Positions 54,535 to 63,911 of a stretch of 64,000 nucleotides of DNA are shown in pieces. The translations under genes were made by a program, and so were the position numbers. Below the pieces are notes generated by a model that did no database searches, was not told the origin of the DNA, and saw nothing but the letters and a program-made list of their open reading frames with translations. The first letter of the stretch is position 1. Every line of letters begins with the position of its first letter. Origin of the DNA: DIGJ01 sp041739345 (lineage in GTDB: Bacteria; Bacillota; Clostridia; Lachnospirales; Lachnospiraceae); the NCBI GenBank assembly GCA_041739345.1, contig JBGSNZ010000018.1, forward strand, positions 62,001-126,000. Reading direction: 5' to 3'.

Positions 54535-54717
54535 TAAATGTTTATATAAATATTTATAAAAACATTTACATACAATAAATTACAAAAACTTTAAAACGTT
54601 CAAAAATATGTGCAATATGCACAATAATAATAGCATAAATTTTATTATATTAACAAATATAAAAACAAAATATTAAAAACTATTGAATAAACGTATAAAA
54701 CATTTATAATAATGTTT
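54535..54717 (+). promoter_or_regulatory. AT-rich control region with candidate LacI operators
   Basis: The 300-bp gap 54448-54748 is very AT-rich. Seen: AAATGTTTATA...AAACATTT dyad (54535-54570), a CG-centred TTTAAAACGTTCAAAA (54590-54605, LacI-operator style), GTGCAATATGCAC (54610-54622), and AAACATT-TATAAT-AATGTTT (54698-54717). The last covers the -10 of TTGAAT (54683-54688), 16 bp, TATAAT (54705-54710). Likely autoregulation by LacI regulator 2. Confidence 0.5.
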
Positions 54718-54748
54718 ATATACAAGGCAAACGAGAGGAGCTAAAATC

Positions 54749-55747
54749 GTGAAGGTTAGTATTAGGCAGATAAGTGAAAAAACTGGATATTCACCGGCAA
54801 CGGTTTCGAATGCTTTAAATCGTAAAAAAGGTGTAAATAGAGAAACGGCAGCTGAAATTTTTAAAGTTGCCAAAGAGATGGGATATATAAACGAAGCTAG
54901 TATAACAAAAATAAAATTTGTTTTATATAAAAGAAATGGTCTGATTATCGAAGATACGCCTTTCTTTTCTCTCATGATTGATGGATTTGAAAAGGAATGC
55001 AGAGAATGTGGGTATGAAATGGTTCTTTGTTACTTAGATCGAAGAAGTCCCGATTTTGATGAACAAGTAAAATGGCTGTTAAGTGATACGACCTCTGCAA
55101 TTGCACTTATGGGTGCCGAACTGATGGAAGATGATTTGGATGTATTTAAAGGGACAAAATGTCCGTTTCTTACTTTAGATTATTGGAGTTCAGACATGAG
55201 CGTAGATGGCATTACAATAAATAATTCGGATTCAGCCCGCATGGCAATTGAGTATCTAATTAATAAAGGACATAAAAAAATTGGTTATTTAAGAGGCAAA
55301 TTTAGAATAAAAGCGTTTCGTTCCAGAGCAGTTGGATTTCGAATCGCGATGAATAAGCATGACCTTCCGATTTTAAATTCGTATATTTTATCACTGGAAA
55401 CAACAATGGATGGATCTTATCGAGATATGTGCGAACTATTAAATCAAAAGCCAGAACTTCCAACTGCGTTTTTTGCAGATAATGATATGATAGCGCTTGG
55501 CGCGATGAAGGCATTACAAGAATATGGATATAAAATACCGGAAGATGTTTCAATCATTGGCTTTGATGATTTACCATTTTGTGAAATAGCATCTCCAAGA
55601 CTTACTAGCCTTCGTGTTCCGAAACAGGAGATGGGACAGATTGCAGTGAGACGAATCAATGACATAATTAAAAATCATACCAATGTAAAATTAAAAACTC
55701 AGGTTTGTACTGAATTTATGGAGAGAGATAGTGTAAGAATAATATAA
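54749..55747 (+). CDS. LacI-family regulator 2
   Basis: 332 residues, GTG start with AGAGGAG upstream. Helix-turn-helix VSIRQISEKTGYSPATVSNALN is nearly identical to regulator 1, and the sensor domains are also closely similar (INNSDSARMAIEYLINKGH, SIIGFDDLPFCEIASPRL). Only 22 bp separate it from the isomerase gene, so it heads that operon and probably senses the same sugar. Confidence 0.9.
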   Translation: MKVSIRQISEKTGYSPATVSNALNRKKGVNRETAAEIFKVAKEMGYINEASITKIKFVLYKRNGLIIEDTPFFSLMIDGFEKECRECGYEMVLCYLDRRSPDFDEQVKWLLSDTTSAIALMGAELMEDDLDVFKGTKCPFLTLDYWSSDMSVDGITINNSDSARMAIEYLINKGHKKIGYLRGKFRIKAFRSRAVGFRIAMNKHDLPILNSYILSLETTMDGSYRDMCELLNQKPELPTAFFADNDMIALGAMKALQEYGYKIPEDVSIIGFDDLPFCEIASPRLTSLRVPKQEMGQIAVRRINDIIKNHTNVKLKTQVCTEFMERDSVRII

Positions 55748-55769
55748 ATCTAAGAAAAGAGGGTATAAT

Positions 55770-57176
55770 ATGAAAAAAATGAAATTAGGCTTTGCGCCGA
55801 CAAGAAGAAGTATATTTAGCGCTCCGGATGCAATCAAGTTTGCAAACTTGACCAGAGATAAATTAAACGAAATGGATATTGACTTTGTCGATATTACAGA
55901 TATTAATGAAGAAGGTCTTCTCTATAGTGATAGTGATATGGAAAAGGTTGCTGCAAAGTTTAAAAAAGAGGGCGTTGAAGGTTTATTCATTCCTCACTGT
56001 AACTTTGGAACCGAATACATCTGTGCTAGACTTGCAAAAGAATTAGGAGTACCCGTATTACTCTGGGGACCAAGGGATGAAAGACCAGATGAAAATGGTA
56101 TTCGCCTAAGAGATAGCCAATGTGGATTGTTTGCAACTGGAAAGGTACTAAGAAGATTCCAAGTACCATTTACGTATCTTACTAACTGTAGATTGTCCGA
56201 TCCAGAATTTGAGCGTGGAATGAATGATTTCCTCTCAGTTTGTAATGTTGTTAAAGTGTTTCGACATATAAGAATTCTTCAGATTGCGCCAAGACCTTTT
56301 GATTTCTGGACTACGATGTGTAACGAAGGCGAATTACTTGAAAGGTTTAATATCCAATTAGCTCCAATACCAATGCCAGAACTTACTGAGGCTGTGAAAG
56401 AAGCAATCAAAGAAGGCGTGGAAGTCGAAAACGTAAGTGCATATTGCAAAGATAATATGTGCGTTAAGATTAAAGATAATGAACTGCAAAATGTTGCAGC
56501 TTTGAAAGTAGCAATGAAGCGACTTTTAGAAAAATACGGGTGCAATGCAATTGCCCTTCAATGTTGGAACGCACTTCAAAGTGAACTTGGAATTATGCCT
56601 TGTGCAGCCAATTCTTTATTAAATGAAGAAGGTATTCCGGTAGTATGTGAAACAGATATTCATGGTGCAATTACTGCTCTTATGGTAGAGGCAGCTGGCA
56701 TGGATGAAGCAAGAGGATTTTTTGCAGACTGGACGGTAAGACATCCAGACAATGAAAATGGAGAACTATTACAACATTGCGGACCTTGGCCTTTATCTGT
56801 TGCAAAAGAGAAACCTTCCATCGGATATCCTTTAGCATTTGAACATCCAGGTGCAGTAGAAGCAGAAGCAAAACATGGTGATGTTACCTTATGTCGATTT
56901 GATGGCGATAATGGAGAATATTCTTTGCTCCTTGGAAATGCGAAAGGAATAGACGGACCATATACAAAGGGAACCTATTTATGGGTTGAAGTTGAGAACT
57001 TGAAACGTTTGGAAGATAAATTAGTATGTGGACCTTACATTCATCATTGTGTAGGTATTCATAAAAATGTAGTGCCTGTTTTATATGAGGCATGTAAGTA
57101 TATAGGTGTAAAACCAGACTTGTATGATCCAATTGAAGAGCAAGTAAAGGCATATATACGAGGAGAAACGGTATAA
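55770..57176 (+). CDS. FucI/AraA-superfamily sugar isomerase
   Basis: 468 residues. Resembles the L-fucose/L-arabinose isomerase fold. LGFAPTRRSIFSAPDA at the N-terminus starts the first Rossmann-like domain, and VEGLFIPHCNFGTEY is part of it. Metal-binding acidic residues fall in VVCETDIHGAITAL (about residue 294), and there is a His in LLQHCGPWPLSVA. Interconverts an aldose and a ketose with a divalent metal; the exact sugar is unclear. With the transketolase pair and FGGY kinase downstream it suggests a pentose route; D-apiose is one candidate. RBS AAGAGGG. Confidence 0.78.
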   Translation: MKKMKLGFAPTRRSIFSAPDAIKFANLTRDKLNEMDIDFVDITDINEEGLLYSDSDMEKVAAKFKKEGVEGLFIPHCNFGTEYICARLAKELGVPVLLWGPRDERPDENGIRLRDSQCGLFATGKVLRRFQVPFTYLTNCRLSDPEFERGMNDFLSVCNVVKVFRHIRILQIAPRPFDFWTTMCNEGELLERFNIQLAPIPMPELTEAVKEAIKEGVEVENVSAYCKDNMCVKIKDNELQNVAALKVAMKRLLEKYGCNAIALQCWNALQSELGIMPCAANSLLNEEGIPVVCETDIHGAITALMVEAAGMDEARGFFADWTVRHPDNENGELLQHCGPWPLSVAKEKPSIGYPLAFEHPGAVEAEAKHGDVTLCRFDGDNGEYSLLLGNAKGIDGPYTKGTYLWVEVENLKRLEDKLVCGPYIHHCVGIHKNVVPVLYEACKYIGVKPDLYDPIEEQVKAYIRGETV

Positions 57177-57212
57177 TAGATGTACTTGTTTTATCCAGAA
57201 GGGAAGATATAC

Positions 57213-58046
57213 ATGGAAAATTTAAAAGCATTATCTTTTGAATTAAGAAAAAATGTAATTGATATGATTGTGGAAGGAAAAGGTGGTCACATCGGTGGGG
57301 ATATGAGTGTAATGGATGCACTAGTAACACTCTACTTTTCACAGATGAATATTAGTCCGAAGAATCAAGATGATGAAGACAGAGATCGTTTTGTTATGAG
57401 TAAAGGACATTCGGTAGAATCATTATATACAGTTTTGGCAAAGAAAGGTTTCTTCCCAATGGAAGAGGTCATTGCCAATTTCTCAAAATTTGGATCAAAG
57501 TATATTGGACATCCAAATAATAAGTTACCAGGCATTGAGATGAATTCCGGCTCTTTAGGGCATGGACTCCCAGTTTGTGTTGGAATGGCACTTGCAGGAA
57601 AAATGAATCACAAAGATTATCGTGTATATACTATCATGGGTGATGGAGAATTGGCAGAAGGTTCTGTTTGGGAAGGTGCTATGGCAGGTAGTCATTACAA
57701 ATTAGATAATCTATGTGCAGTAGTTGACCGAAACAGATTGCAGATTTCTGGTAGTACAGAAGACGTAATGTCACATGATAGTCAGGTGGAACGCTGGAGC
57801 AGTTTTGGATGGCATGTAATCAATGTAGAAAATGGAAATGATATAGATTCCTTAATCCTGGCATTTGAAGAAGCAAAGAAGACCAAAAATAAGCCAAGTG
57901 TGATTATAGCAAATACAATTAAAGGATTTGGCTCATCGGTTATGGAAAATAAAGCAAACTGGCATCATAAAGTACCTACCGCAGAAGAATATAATCAGAT
58001 TATGAAAGATCTAGATGCAAGAAGGGAGGCTTACCTTCATGAATAA
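57213..58046 (+). CDS. Transketolase N-terminal (TPP-binding) subunit
   Basis: 277 residues from ATG 57213 (GAAGGGAAG ribosome binding site; earlier ATG at 57180 lacks one). Pyrophosphate-binding motif GDGELAEGSVWEGAMAG, plus GHIGGDMSVMDALVTL, MSKGHSVESLY and NSGSLGHGLPVCVGMAL. One half of a split transketolase; the C-terminal half overlaps it by 8 bp. Split transketolases act on phosphorylated ketoses, and specialised versions serve pathways such as that of apulose 4-phosphate. Confidence 0.9.
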   Translation: MENLKALSFELRKNVIDMIVEGKGGHIGGDMSVMDALVTLYFSQMNISPKNQDDEDRDRFVMSKGHSVESLYTVLAKKGFFPMEEVIANFSKFGSKYIGHPNNKLPGIEMNSGSLGHGLPVCVGMALAGKMNHKDYRVYTIMGDGELAEGSVWEGAMAGSHYKLDNLCAVVDRNRLQISGSTEDVMSHDSQVERWSSFGWHVINVENGNDIDSLILAFEEAKKTKNKPSVIIANTIKGFGSSVMENKANWHHKVPTAEEYNQIMKDLDARREAYLHE

Positions 58047-58977
58047 AATACCAAATCGACAGGTTATCTGTGATGTTTTAATGGAGAAGGCAAAAGAGGA
58101 TAAGGAAATCGTTGTATTATGCAGTGACTCAAGAGGTTCTGCTTCCTTAACACCATATGCAGATGCATTTCCAGAACAATTTGTAGAAATCGGAATTGCA
58201 GAACAAAATTTAGTTAGTATTTCCGCAGGTCTTGCTAAATGTGGAAAGAAATCATATGCAGCTTCACCAGCCTGTTTCTTATCCACTCGTAGTTATGAAC
58301 AATGTAAAGTAGATGTTGCTTATTCGAATACAAATGTAAAATTAATTGGTATCAGTGGTGGTGTAAGTTATGGAGCATTGGGAATGAGTCATCATTCTGC
58401 ACAAGACATTGCAGCGTTATCCGCAATACCAAATATGAGAGTATATATTCCAAGTGATCGTCACCAGACGAAGAATTTAATTGAAAATCTGTTATTGGAT
58501 GAAAAACCAGCTTATATTCGTGTTGGTAGAAATGCAGTAGAGGATGTTTATTCGGAGGAAAATTGTCTGTTTGAAATGGATAAAGCAATGATGGTAAACG
58601 ATCCAGGTGATAAGGCAGACGTTGCTATTATCGCATGCGGCGAGATGGTAAAACCAGCAAAAGAAGCTGCCGGGATTTTAAAAAAGGAAGGAATTCACGC
58701 AATCGTTCTTGATATGTACTGTGTGAAACCACTTGATACAAAAGCGATTGTAGATGCTGCAAAACGAGTAAAGGCAATTATAACCATTGAAGAACATGCA
58801 CCATTTGGCGGACTAGGTTCCATGGTTAGTCAGGTGGTAGCAAGAGAATGCCCTAAAAAAGTTATTAATTTAGCATTACCGGATGAACCTGTAATCACGG
58901 GTACATCAACAGAAGTTTTTGATTATTATGGACTCAATGCAGAAGGTATTGCAAAAACAGCCAGAGAGCTTTCGTAG
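58039..58977 (+). CDS. Transketolase C-terminal (pyrimidine-binding) subunit
   Basis: 312 residues from ATG 58039 (GGGAGG ribosome binding site; the preceding gene's stop is at 58046, so translation is coupled). Contains the catalytic Glu in IGIAEQNLVSISAGLAKCG, VSYGALGMSHHSAQDIAAL, and a C-terminal transketolase domain (IITIEEHAPFGGLGSMV). Forms the heterodimeric enzyme with the preceding subunit. Confidence 0.9.
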   Translation: MNKIPNRQVICDVLMEKAKEDKEIVVLCSDSRGSASLTPYADAFPEQFVEIGIAEQNLVSISAGLAKCGKKSYAASPACFLSTRSYEQCKVDVAYSNTNVKLIGISGGVSYGALGMSHHSAQDIAALSAIPNMRVYIPSDRHQTKNLIENLLLDEKPAYIRVGRNAVEDVYSEENCLFEMDKAMMVNDPGDKADVAIIACGEMVKPAKEAAGILKKEGIHAIVLDMYCVKPLDTKAIVDAAKRVKAIITIEEHAPFGGLGSMVSQVVARECPKKVINLALPDEPVITGTSTEVFDYYGLNAEGIAKTARELS

Positions 58978-58986
58978 GAGGTTTAA

Positions 58987-60471
58987 ATGGAGGATAAATG
59001 CATACTGGGAATTGATCAGAGTACGCAAGGTACCAAGGCACTGATTTTTGATAGTAAGGGCAATTTAATTTGCCGAAGCGATCTTTTACATGAGCAAAAG
59101 ATAAATGAATTGGGATGGGTTGAACACGATCCGATTGAAATATATAAAAATACCATTCAGGTTGTTCAGGATGTCATAAAGAAAAGTGGTATTAAAAAAG
59201 AGACAATTCTTAGCGTAGGAATCAGTAATCAAAGGGAAACTGCTCTTGTTTGGGACAAAAAGACAGGAAAACCGGTTTACAATGCAATTGTCTGGCAGTG
59301 TGCCAGAGGAGAATCAATATGTAGGGAACTTGAAGAATTAGGAATGTCAGATTATATTAAGCGGCATACAGGACTCCCATTATCTCCTTACTTTTCAGCA
59401 GCTAAAATCGCATGGGTACTTCGTAATATAGAAGGAACCAAAGAAAAATCAGAGCAGGCGCAGCTTTGTTGCGGAACAATTGATAGCTGGCTGGTATATA
59501 AACTGACTGGTGGAAAAGAGTTTAAAACCGATTACTCGAATGCTTCCAGAACCCAGTTATTTGATATTGAAACTTTATCATGGAATCATACTATTTGTGA
59601 GGCATTTGGAATTAATGCAAATTGTTTAGCAAATGTATGCGATTCCAATGCAGAATATGGAACTACAGATTTTGATGGATTCCTTGAAAAAGCAATTCCA
59701 ATTCATGCCGTACTAGGAGATTCTCATGCAGCTTTGTTTGGCCAGGGATGTCTTGAGCCTGGAATGATAAAAGCTACCTACGGTACGGGCTCTTCTATTA
59801 TGATGAATATAGGAAAAACACCCGTATTTAGCAATCAGGGAGTAGCTACTTCACTCGCATGGTGTATGGATGGCGATGTTAACTATGTATTAGAAGGAAA
59901 TATTAACTATACAGGAGCTGTTATCACCTGGCTACAGAAAGACTTAGGATTGATTTCATCAGCAAAGGAAACCGAAGCCCTTGCAAATCAAGCAAATAAG
60001 GATGATAAAGCATATCTTGTGCCAGCCTTTACTGGACTTGGAGCACCATACTGGGATAGCAAAGCAACAGGATGCATCAGCGGCATGACTCGAACGACAG
60101 GAAAAGCAGAAATTGTCAGAGCAGCACTTGATGCAATTGCTTATCAAATTACTGATATTGTAGAAGCAATGAGTGAAACGGCAGATACAAAAATAAAAGA
60201 GCTACGAGTAGATGGTGGACCAACGAAAAATAAGTATCTTATGCAGTTTCAAAGTGATTTACTTCATACTACCGTTCGTGTTCCACAAGCAGAAGAATTA
60301 TCTGGTATTGGGGCAGCATATGCAGCTGGATTAGCGATTGGAGTATTAAAAAAAGAAAATCTGTTTTCAAAAATGGAATGTAGTATATTTGAACCAAAGA
60401 TGGAAAAAGAATTGGTTCAAATCAAAAAGAGTGGATGGAAAGATGCCGTTAAACTTGTATTAAGCAAATAA
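58987..60471 (+). CDS. FGGY carbohydrate kinase, glycerol-kinase-like
   Basis: 494 residues. N-terminal DQSTQGTKALIFD phosphate loop, GISNQRETALVWDKKTGKPV and GLPLSPYFSAAKIAWVL are glycerol-kinase-like, followed by YGTGSSIMMNIG, FTGLGAPYWDSKATG and RVDGGPTKNKYLMQFQ. Glycerol kinase itself is possible, but the operon (isomerase, transketolase, pentose-type importer) argues for a ketose such as apulose or xylulose. AGGAGG ribosome binding site 9 bp after the transketolase. Confidence 0.82.
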   Translation: MEDKCILGIDQSTQGTKALIFDSKGNLICRSDLLHEQKINELGWVEHDPIEIYKNTIQVVQDVIKKSGIKKETILSVGISNQRETALVWDKKTGKPVYNAIVWQCARGESICRELEELGMSDYIKRHTGLPLSPYFSAAKIAWVLRNIEGTKEKSEQAQLCCGTIDSWLVYKLTGGKEFKTDYSNASRTQLFDIETLSWNHTICEAFGINANCLANVCDSNAEYGTTDFDGFLEKAIPIHAVLGDSHAALFGQGCLEPGMIKATYGTGSSIMMNIGKTPVFSNQGVATSLAWCMDGDVNYVLEGNINYTGAVITWLQKDLGLISSAKETEALANQANKDDKAYLVPAFTGLGAPYWDSKATGCISGMTRTTGKAEIVRAALDAIAYQITDIVEAMSETADTKIKELRVDGGPTKNKYLMQFQSDLLHTTVRVPQAEELSGIGAAYAAGLAIGVLKKENLFSKMECSIFEPKMEKELVQIKKSGWKDAVKLVLSK

Positions 60472-60563
60472 CGGAAACCATCACAAAATGATGAGATTGC
60501 CGAAGGGAAACCTTTCGTGTATCTAATAAAACCTATATAATGTAATTTAAAGGAGGAAACAAA

Positions 60564-61604
60564 ATGAAAAAAAGATTATTGAGTGTAATACTCGGGGTAA
60601 CAATGGTAGCAACTTTATTAGCAGGATGTGGTAACAAGGCAGCTGAAGAACCAGCAGCAACGCAGGCACCAGCAGCAACAGAAGCACCAGCAGCAACAGA
60701 AGAAGCGGCTGAAACACCAGAAGCTTTACCAGGTGGCGGAAGCAATATTATCTATATCATTACACCATCTCATTCCAATCCATTCTTTGGTACAGAGGCA
60801 ACAGCAGCAGAAGCAAAAGCAAAAGAACTTGGTTATGAAGTAAAAGTTTTATCACATGATGATGATGCAACAACACAGATGGAACATTTTGAAGCAGCAA
60901 TTTCCGATAAAGCAGCAGCTATTATTTGCGACAATGCAGGTGCAGACGCAACAATAGAAGCAGTGAAAAAAGCAAGAGATGCAGGAATTCCTACTTTCTT
61001 AATCGATCGTGAAATCAATCAAGAAGGTGTTGCAATTTCCCAGATCGTTGCAAACAACTATCAAGGTGCAAAAGCAGTTGCTGAACTTTGGGTTGAAGCA
61101 ATGGGCGAAGAAGGAAAATACGTAGAATTACTTGGTAAAGAATCCGATACAAATGCAGGTGTTCGTTCTTCTGCATTCCATGAAGTAATTGACCAATATC
61201 CAGATCTTGAAATGGTAGCACAACAATCCGCTAACTGGGAGCAGACTGAAGCATTTGATAAAATGGGAAGTATATTGCAGTCAAATCCAGATATCAAAGG
61301 TGTTATTTGTGGTAATGATACAATGGCTATGGGCGCTCAGGCAGCTATCGAAGCAGCAGGACTTAAAGACGTTCAAATCATTGGTGTAGATGGATCTGAT
61401 GATGTTAGAGATAAAATTAAAGAAGGTAAAATTCTTTCAACTGCATTACAACAGTGTGCAACCATCGCTCGTATGGCAGTAGAGCAGGCGGATGGCTACT
61501 TAAAGAATGGTACAACAGAACTTGAAGAAAAACAATTAGTAGATTGTATTGCAATTACAAAAGATAATGCAGATAAATTAAAGGCATTTGATTTCCAGGA
61601 ATAG
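60564..61604 (+). CDS. RbsB-type sugar-binding lipoprotein
   Basis: 346 residues. Lipobox LLAGC at about residue 22; Ala/Pro/Thr linker of repeated PAATEA-type units to about residue 55; then a Peripla_BP_4 domain (IIYIITPSHSNPFFGTEATA, FLIDREIN, VICGNDTMAMGAQAAIEAAG, IIGVDGSDDVRDKIKEGK). Binding protein of the ribose-class importer encoded downstream. Its own TATAAT (60536-60541) and small hairpins in the 92-bp gap after the kinase suggest a boosted internal transcript. AAAGGAGG ribosome binding site. Confidence 0.93.
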   Translation: MKKRLLSVILGVTMVATLLAGCGNKAAEEPAATQAPAATEAPAATEEAAETPEALPGGGSNIIYIITPSHSNPFFGTEATAAEAKAKELGYEVKVLSHDDDATTQMEHFEAAISDKAAAIICDNAGADATIEAVKKARDAGIPTFLIDREINQEGVAISQIVANNYQGAKAVAELWVEAMGEEGKYVELLGKESDTNAGVRSSAFHEVIDQYPDLEMVAQQSANWEQTEAFDKMGSILQSNPDIKGVICGNDTMAMGAQAAIEAAGLKDVQIIGVDGSDDVRDKIKEGKILSTALQQCATIARMAVEQADGYLKNGTTELEEKQLVDCIAITKDNADKLKAFDFQE

Positions 61605-61620
61605 TTCATTTGTAATTTGG

Positions 61621-61646
61621 GGTACGATTGTGAAAGCAATCGTACC
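61621..61646 (+). terminator. Hairpin after the sugar-binding gene
   Basis: 10-bp perfect stem GGTACGATTG / CAATCGTACC, loop TGAAAG, without a T run (TTACTAAAAT). More likely a processing or stabilising hairpin in the transporter mRNA than a full stop. Confidence 0.5.
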
Positions 61647-61705
61647 TTACTAAAATAACATTATATAAGTTTATTAGTGAGTACTTGTAAGAAAAGGAGA
61701 AGGCT

Positions 61706-62347
61706 ATGAAAAAAAGATTGGTAGCACTTTGTATGGCGGCAATGTTAGCAATGACAACGATGACAGGATGTATAAAGATAGTAAAAATTGGTGAAGAAGG
61801 AAAGTTAACCGGTGAAGTAGAATTTAATGCCGGCGATGATGTAGCAAGTTTTTGGGATTCAAAAGCTATCCCAGAATTAACAAAGAAAGCAGTGGATTTA
61901 GGAGAATTCTTAACCGAAGCGAATGGAGACCTAAATTCTTTAGCAGATAAATATGGTAAATACTCAATGGGTACAAGTGGGGAACTCACCTATACAGTAA
62001 AGGGTACTGGTAAAGTAACAGCAGTTGAGACAGAAAAAAAAGCTGGCTTTATGACGATAGCTCTTGATGGTTATACTGGTAGCGAAGTAATTAATATTCA
62101 GGTAGGATCAGTTGTGAAAGGTTCCGCTGTAAGAGATTCTCTTTCTTTTATTGATTTTGGTGATTATACAAATCAGCAAGAATATGCTTCAGTCAGCCAA
62201 AGCATAAACAGTATTATTATGGAATCCGTAATTAATCCTGAAACAGCAGCTGGAATGAATGGAAAGAATATTGAATTTACAGGATGCTTTACGGTGGATG
62301 GAAATGATACCATTTTAATTACACCGGTAACTTTGACGGCAAAATAG
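61706..62347 (+). CDS. DUF2291 lipoprotein of the sugar importer
   Basis: 213 residues. Lipobox MTGC near residue 22 (MTTMTGCIKIVKIGEEGKLTG), then a single small domain (NAGDDVASFWDSKAIPELTKKA; VQVGSVVKGSAVRDSLSFIDFGDY, by sense) typical of DUF2291. DUF2291 proteins accompany ribose-type ABC importers; their exact role is unknown. Sits between the binding protein and the ATPase genes. AAAAGGAGAAGG ribosome binding site. Confidence 0.78.
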   Translation: MKKRLVALCMAAMLAMTTMTGCIKIVKIGEEGKLTGEVEFNAGDDVASFWDSKAIPELTKKAVDLGEFLTEANGDLNSLADKYGKYSMGTSGELTYTVKGTGKVTAVETEKKAGFMTIALDGYTGSEVINIQVGSVVKGSAVRDSLSFIDFGDYTNQQEYASVSQSINSIIMESVINPETAAGMNGKNIEFTGCFTVDGNDTILITPVTLTAK

Positions 62348-62366
62348 TTGAAAATGGAGGCAAAAA

Positions 62367-63908
62367 ATGGATAAGAATGTAGTATTGCATGCAGAAGCAG
62401 TCGATAAGATTTATCCTGGTACAAAAGCACTTGATAATGTTTCCTATGATGTGGAACGAGGAAAGGTTAATGTTCTAATCGGTGAAAATGGTGCAGGAAA
62501 ATCAACATTGATGAAAATAATTGCTGGCATTGAACAACCATCTTCCGGAAAGCTTTATTTGGAAGGGGAAGAAGTTTCTTTTAAAAATACCACCGAAGCA
62601 AGAAATCATGGAATTGGTATTATCCATCAGGAACTTAGTTTATTTCCAAATCTAAATGTATATCAAAATATCTTTATGGGACGTGAGTATACTCAGGGTA
62701 TCAAACTTAATAATAAAAAGCATGCAAAGTTAACCCAAAAAGTATTAGAGAAGTTAGAGCATCCAATTGATGAAAATACAATCGTTGGAGATTTACGAGT
62801 TGGACAACAACAGATGATAGAAATTGCTCGAAACTTTATACAAGATGATTTAAAGATTCTAATTATGGATGAACCAACATCTTCCTTGAGTCAGCAGGAA
62901 GTAGAAGTATTATTTAAGTTGATGCGGGAATTTACCGCACAGGGGATTTCTATTGTATACATCTCACACCGATTGGAAGAAATCTTGAAGATAGGCGATA
63001 ATGTAACCATTCTTCGCGATGGTAAATATGTGGCTCGCGCAGAAGTAAGCGATATCGATGTTCCTTGGATTGTACAAAAAATGGTTGGTGAAGGAAAATC
63101 TTATCCAAAAAAAGAACGTAAGATTGACTGGAGCAAACAGGAAAAAGTCCTTGAAGTAAAGGATCTATCTCTTCCAAAGAGTGGCGGCGGATTTTTATTA
63201 GACCATGTGGATTTTGATCTTAAAAAAGGTGAAATTCTTGGTATCTATGGACTTATGGGTGCCGGCAGAACGGAAATCTTTGAATGTATCATGGGACTTA
63301 GACCAGAACATACTGGAGAAATTTATAAGAATGGTAAAAAGATACAAGTACAGAATTTATCGCAACAATTAGATCATGGATTTGCGCTTGTTCCAGAGGA
63401 TCGGCAAAAAGAAGGATTGGTTCAGACTTTAAATATTGGAAAAAATATTTCGTTATCCAGTCTAAAAAAATATTGTAAATTTATTTTCCTCGATGCAAAA
63501 GAAGAAAATAAAAGTATAGATAAACAAATTAAAGATATTATGATTAAGGTTGCGGATAAAAAACTTCCTATCCTCTCCTTATCCGGCGGTAATCAACAAA
63601 AAGTTGTCATCGGTAAGGGTATTTTAACAAATCCTGAGATCCTTTTGCTTGATGAGCCAAGCCGAGGTATTGATATCGGAGCAAAAACTGAAGTTTTTGA
63701 TATCATCAATCAATATGCGGAACTTGGATTATCCATTATTGTTATTTCCTCTGAGTTGAAAGAAATTGTATCAATTGCTGACCGTGTCATTGTTTTATCA
63801 AATGGTATCAAAACGGGAGAGTTTTCGGAAGAGCAAATAACAGAAGATACCTTAGTGTTATCTTCCTACAAAGGTCATCATGGCCATGAATCAAAGAAGG
63901 AGAGTTAG
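62367..63908 (+). CDS. RbsA-type double ATPase of the sugar importer
   Basis: 513 residues, two nucleotide-binding halves. First half: Walker A GENGAGKSTL, signature-like LRVGQQQMIEIARN, Walker B ILIMDEPTSSL. Second half: GLMGAGRTEIFECIMG in place of Walker A and LSGGNQQKVVIGKG, the degenerate-second-site pattern of Rbs/Xyl/Mgl ATPases. Partner of the permease starting three bases after its stop. Confidence 0.94.
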   Translation: MDKNVVLHAEAVDKIYPGTKALDNVSYDVERGKVNVLIGENGAGKSTLMKIIAGIEQPSSGKLYLEGEEVSFKNTTEARNHGIGIIHQELSLFPNLNVYQNIFMGREYTQGIKLNNKKHAKLTQKVLEKLEHPIDENTIVGDLRVGQQQMIEIARNFIQDDLKILIMDEPTSSLSQQEVEVLFKLMREFTAQGISIVYISHRLEEILKIGDNVTILRDGKYVARAEVSDIDVPWIVQKMVGEGKSYPKKERKIDWSKQEKVLEVKDLSLPKSGGGFLLDHVDFDLKKGEILGIYGLMGAGRTEIFECIMGLRPEHTGEIYKNGKKIQVQNLSQQLDHGFALVPEDRQKEGLVQTLNIGKNISLSSLKKYCKFIFLDAKEENKSIDKQIKDIMIKVADKKLPILSLSGGNQQKVVIGKGILTNPEILLLDEPSRGIDIGAKTEVFDIINQYAELGLSIIVISSELKEIVSIADRVIVLSNGIKTGEFSEEQITEDTLVLSSYKGHHGHESKKES

Positions 63909-63911
63909 TTA

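Noticed and set aside
58987..60471. Plain glycerol kinase (GlpK) assignment
   Set aside because: Motifs are glycerol-kinase-like, but no glycerol facilitator or dehydrogenase is adjacent and the operon is pentose-type, so the substrate is left open.
60628..60843. Gln-rich + strand frame in the RbsB-type gene
   Set aside because: Out-of-frame reading of the Ala/Pro/Thr linker codons.
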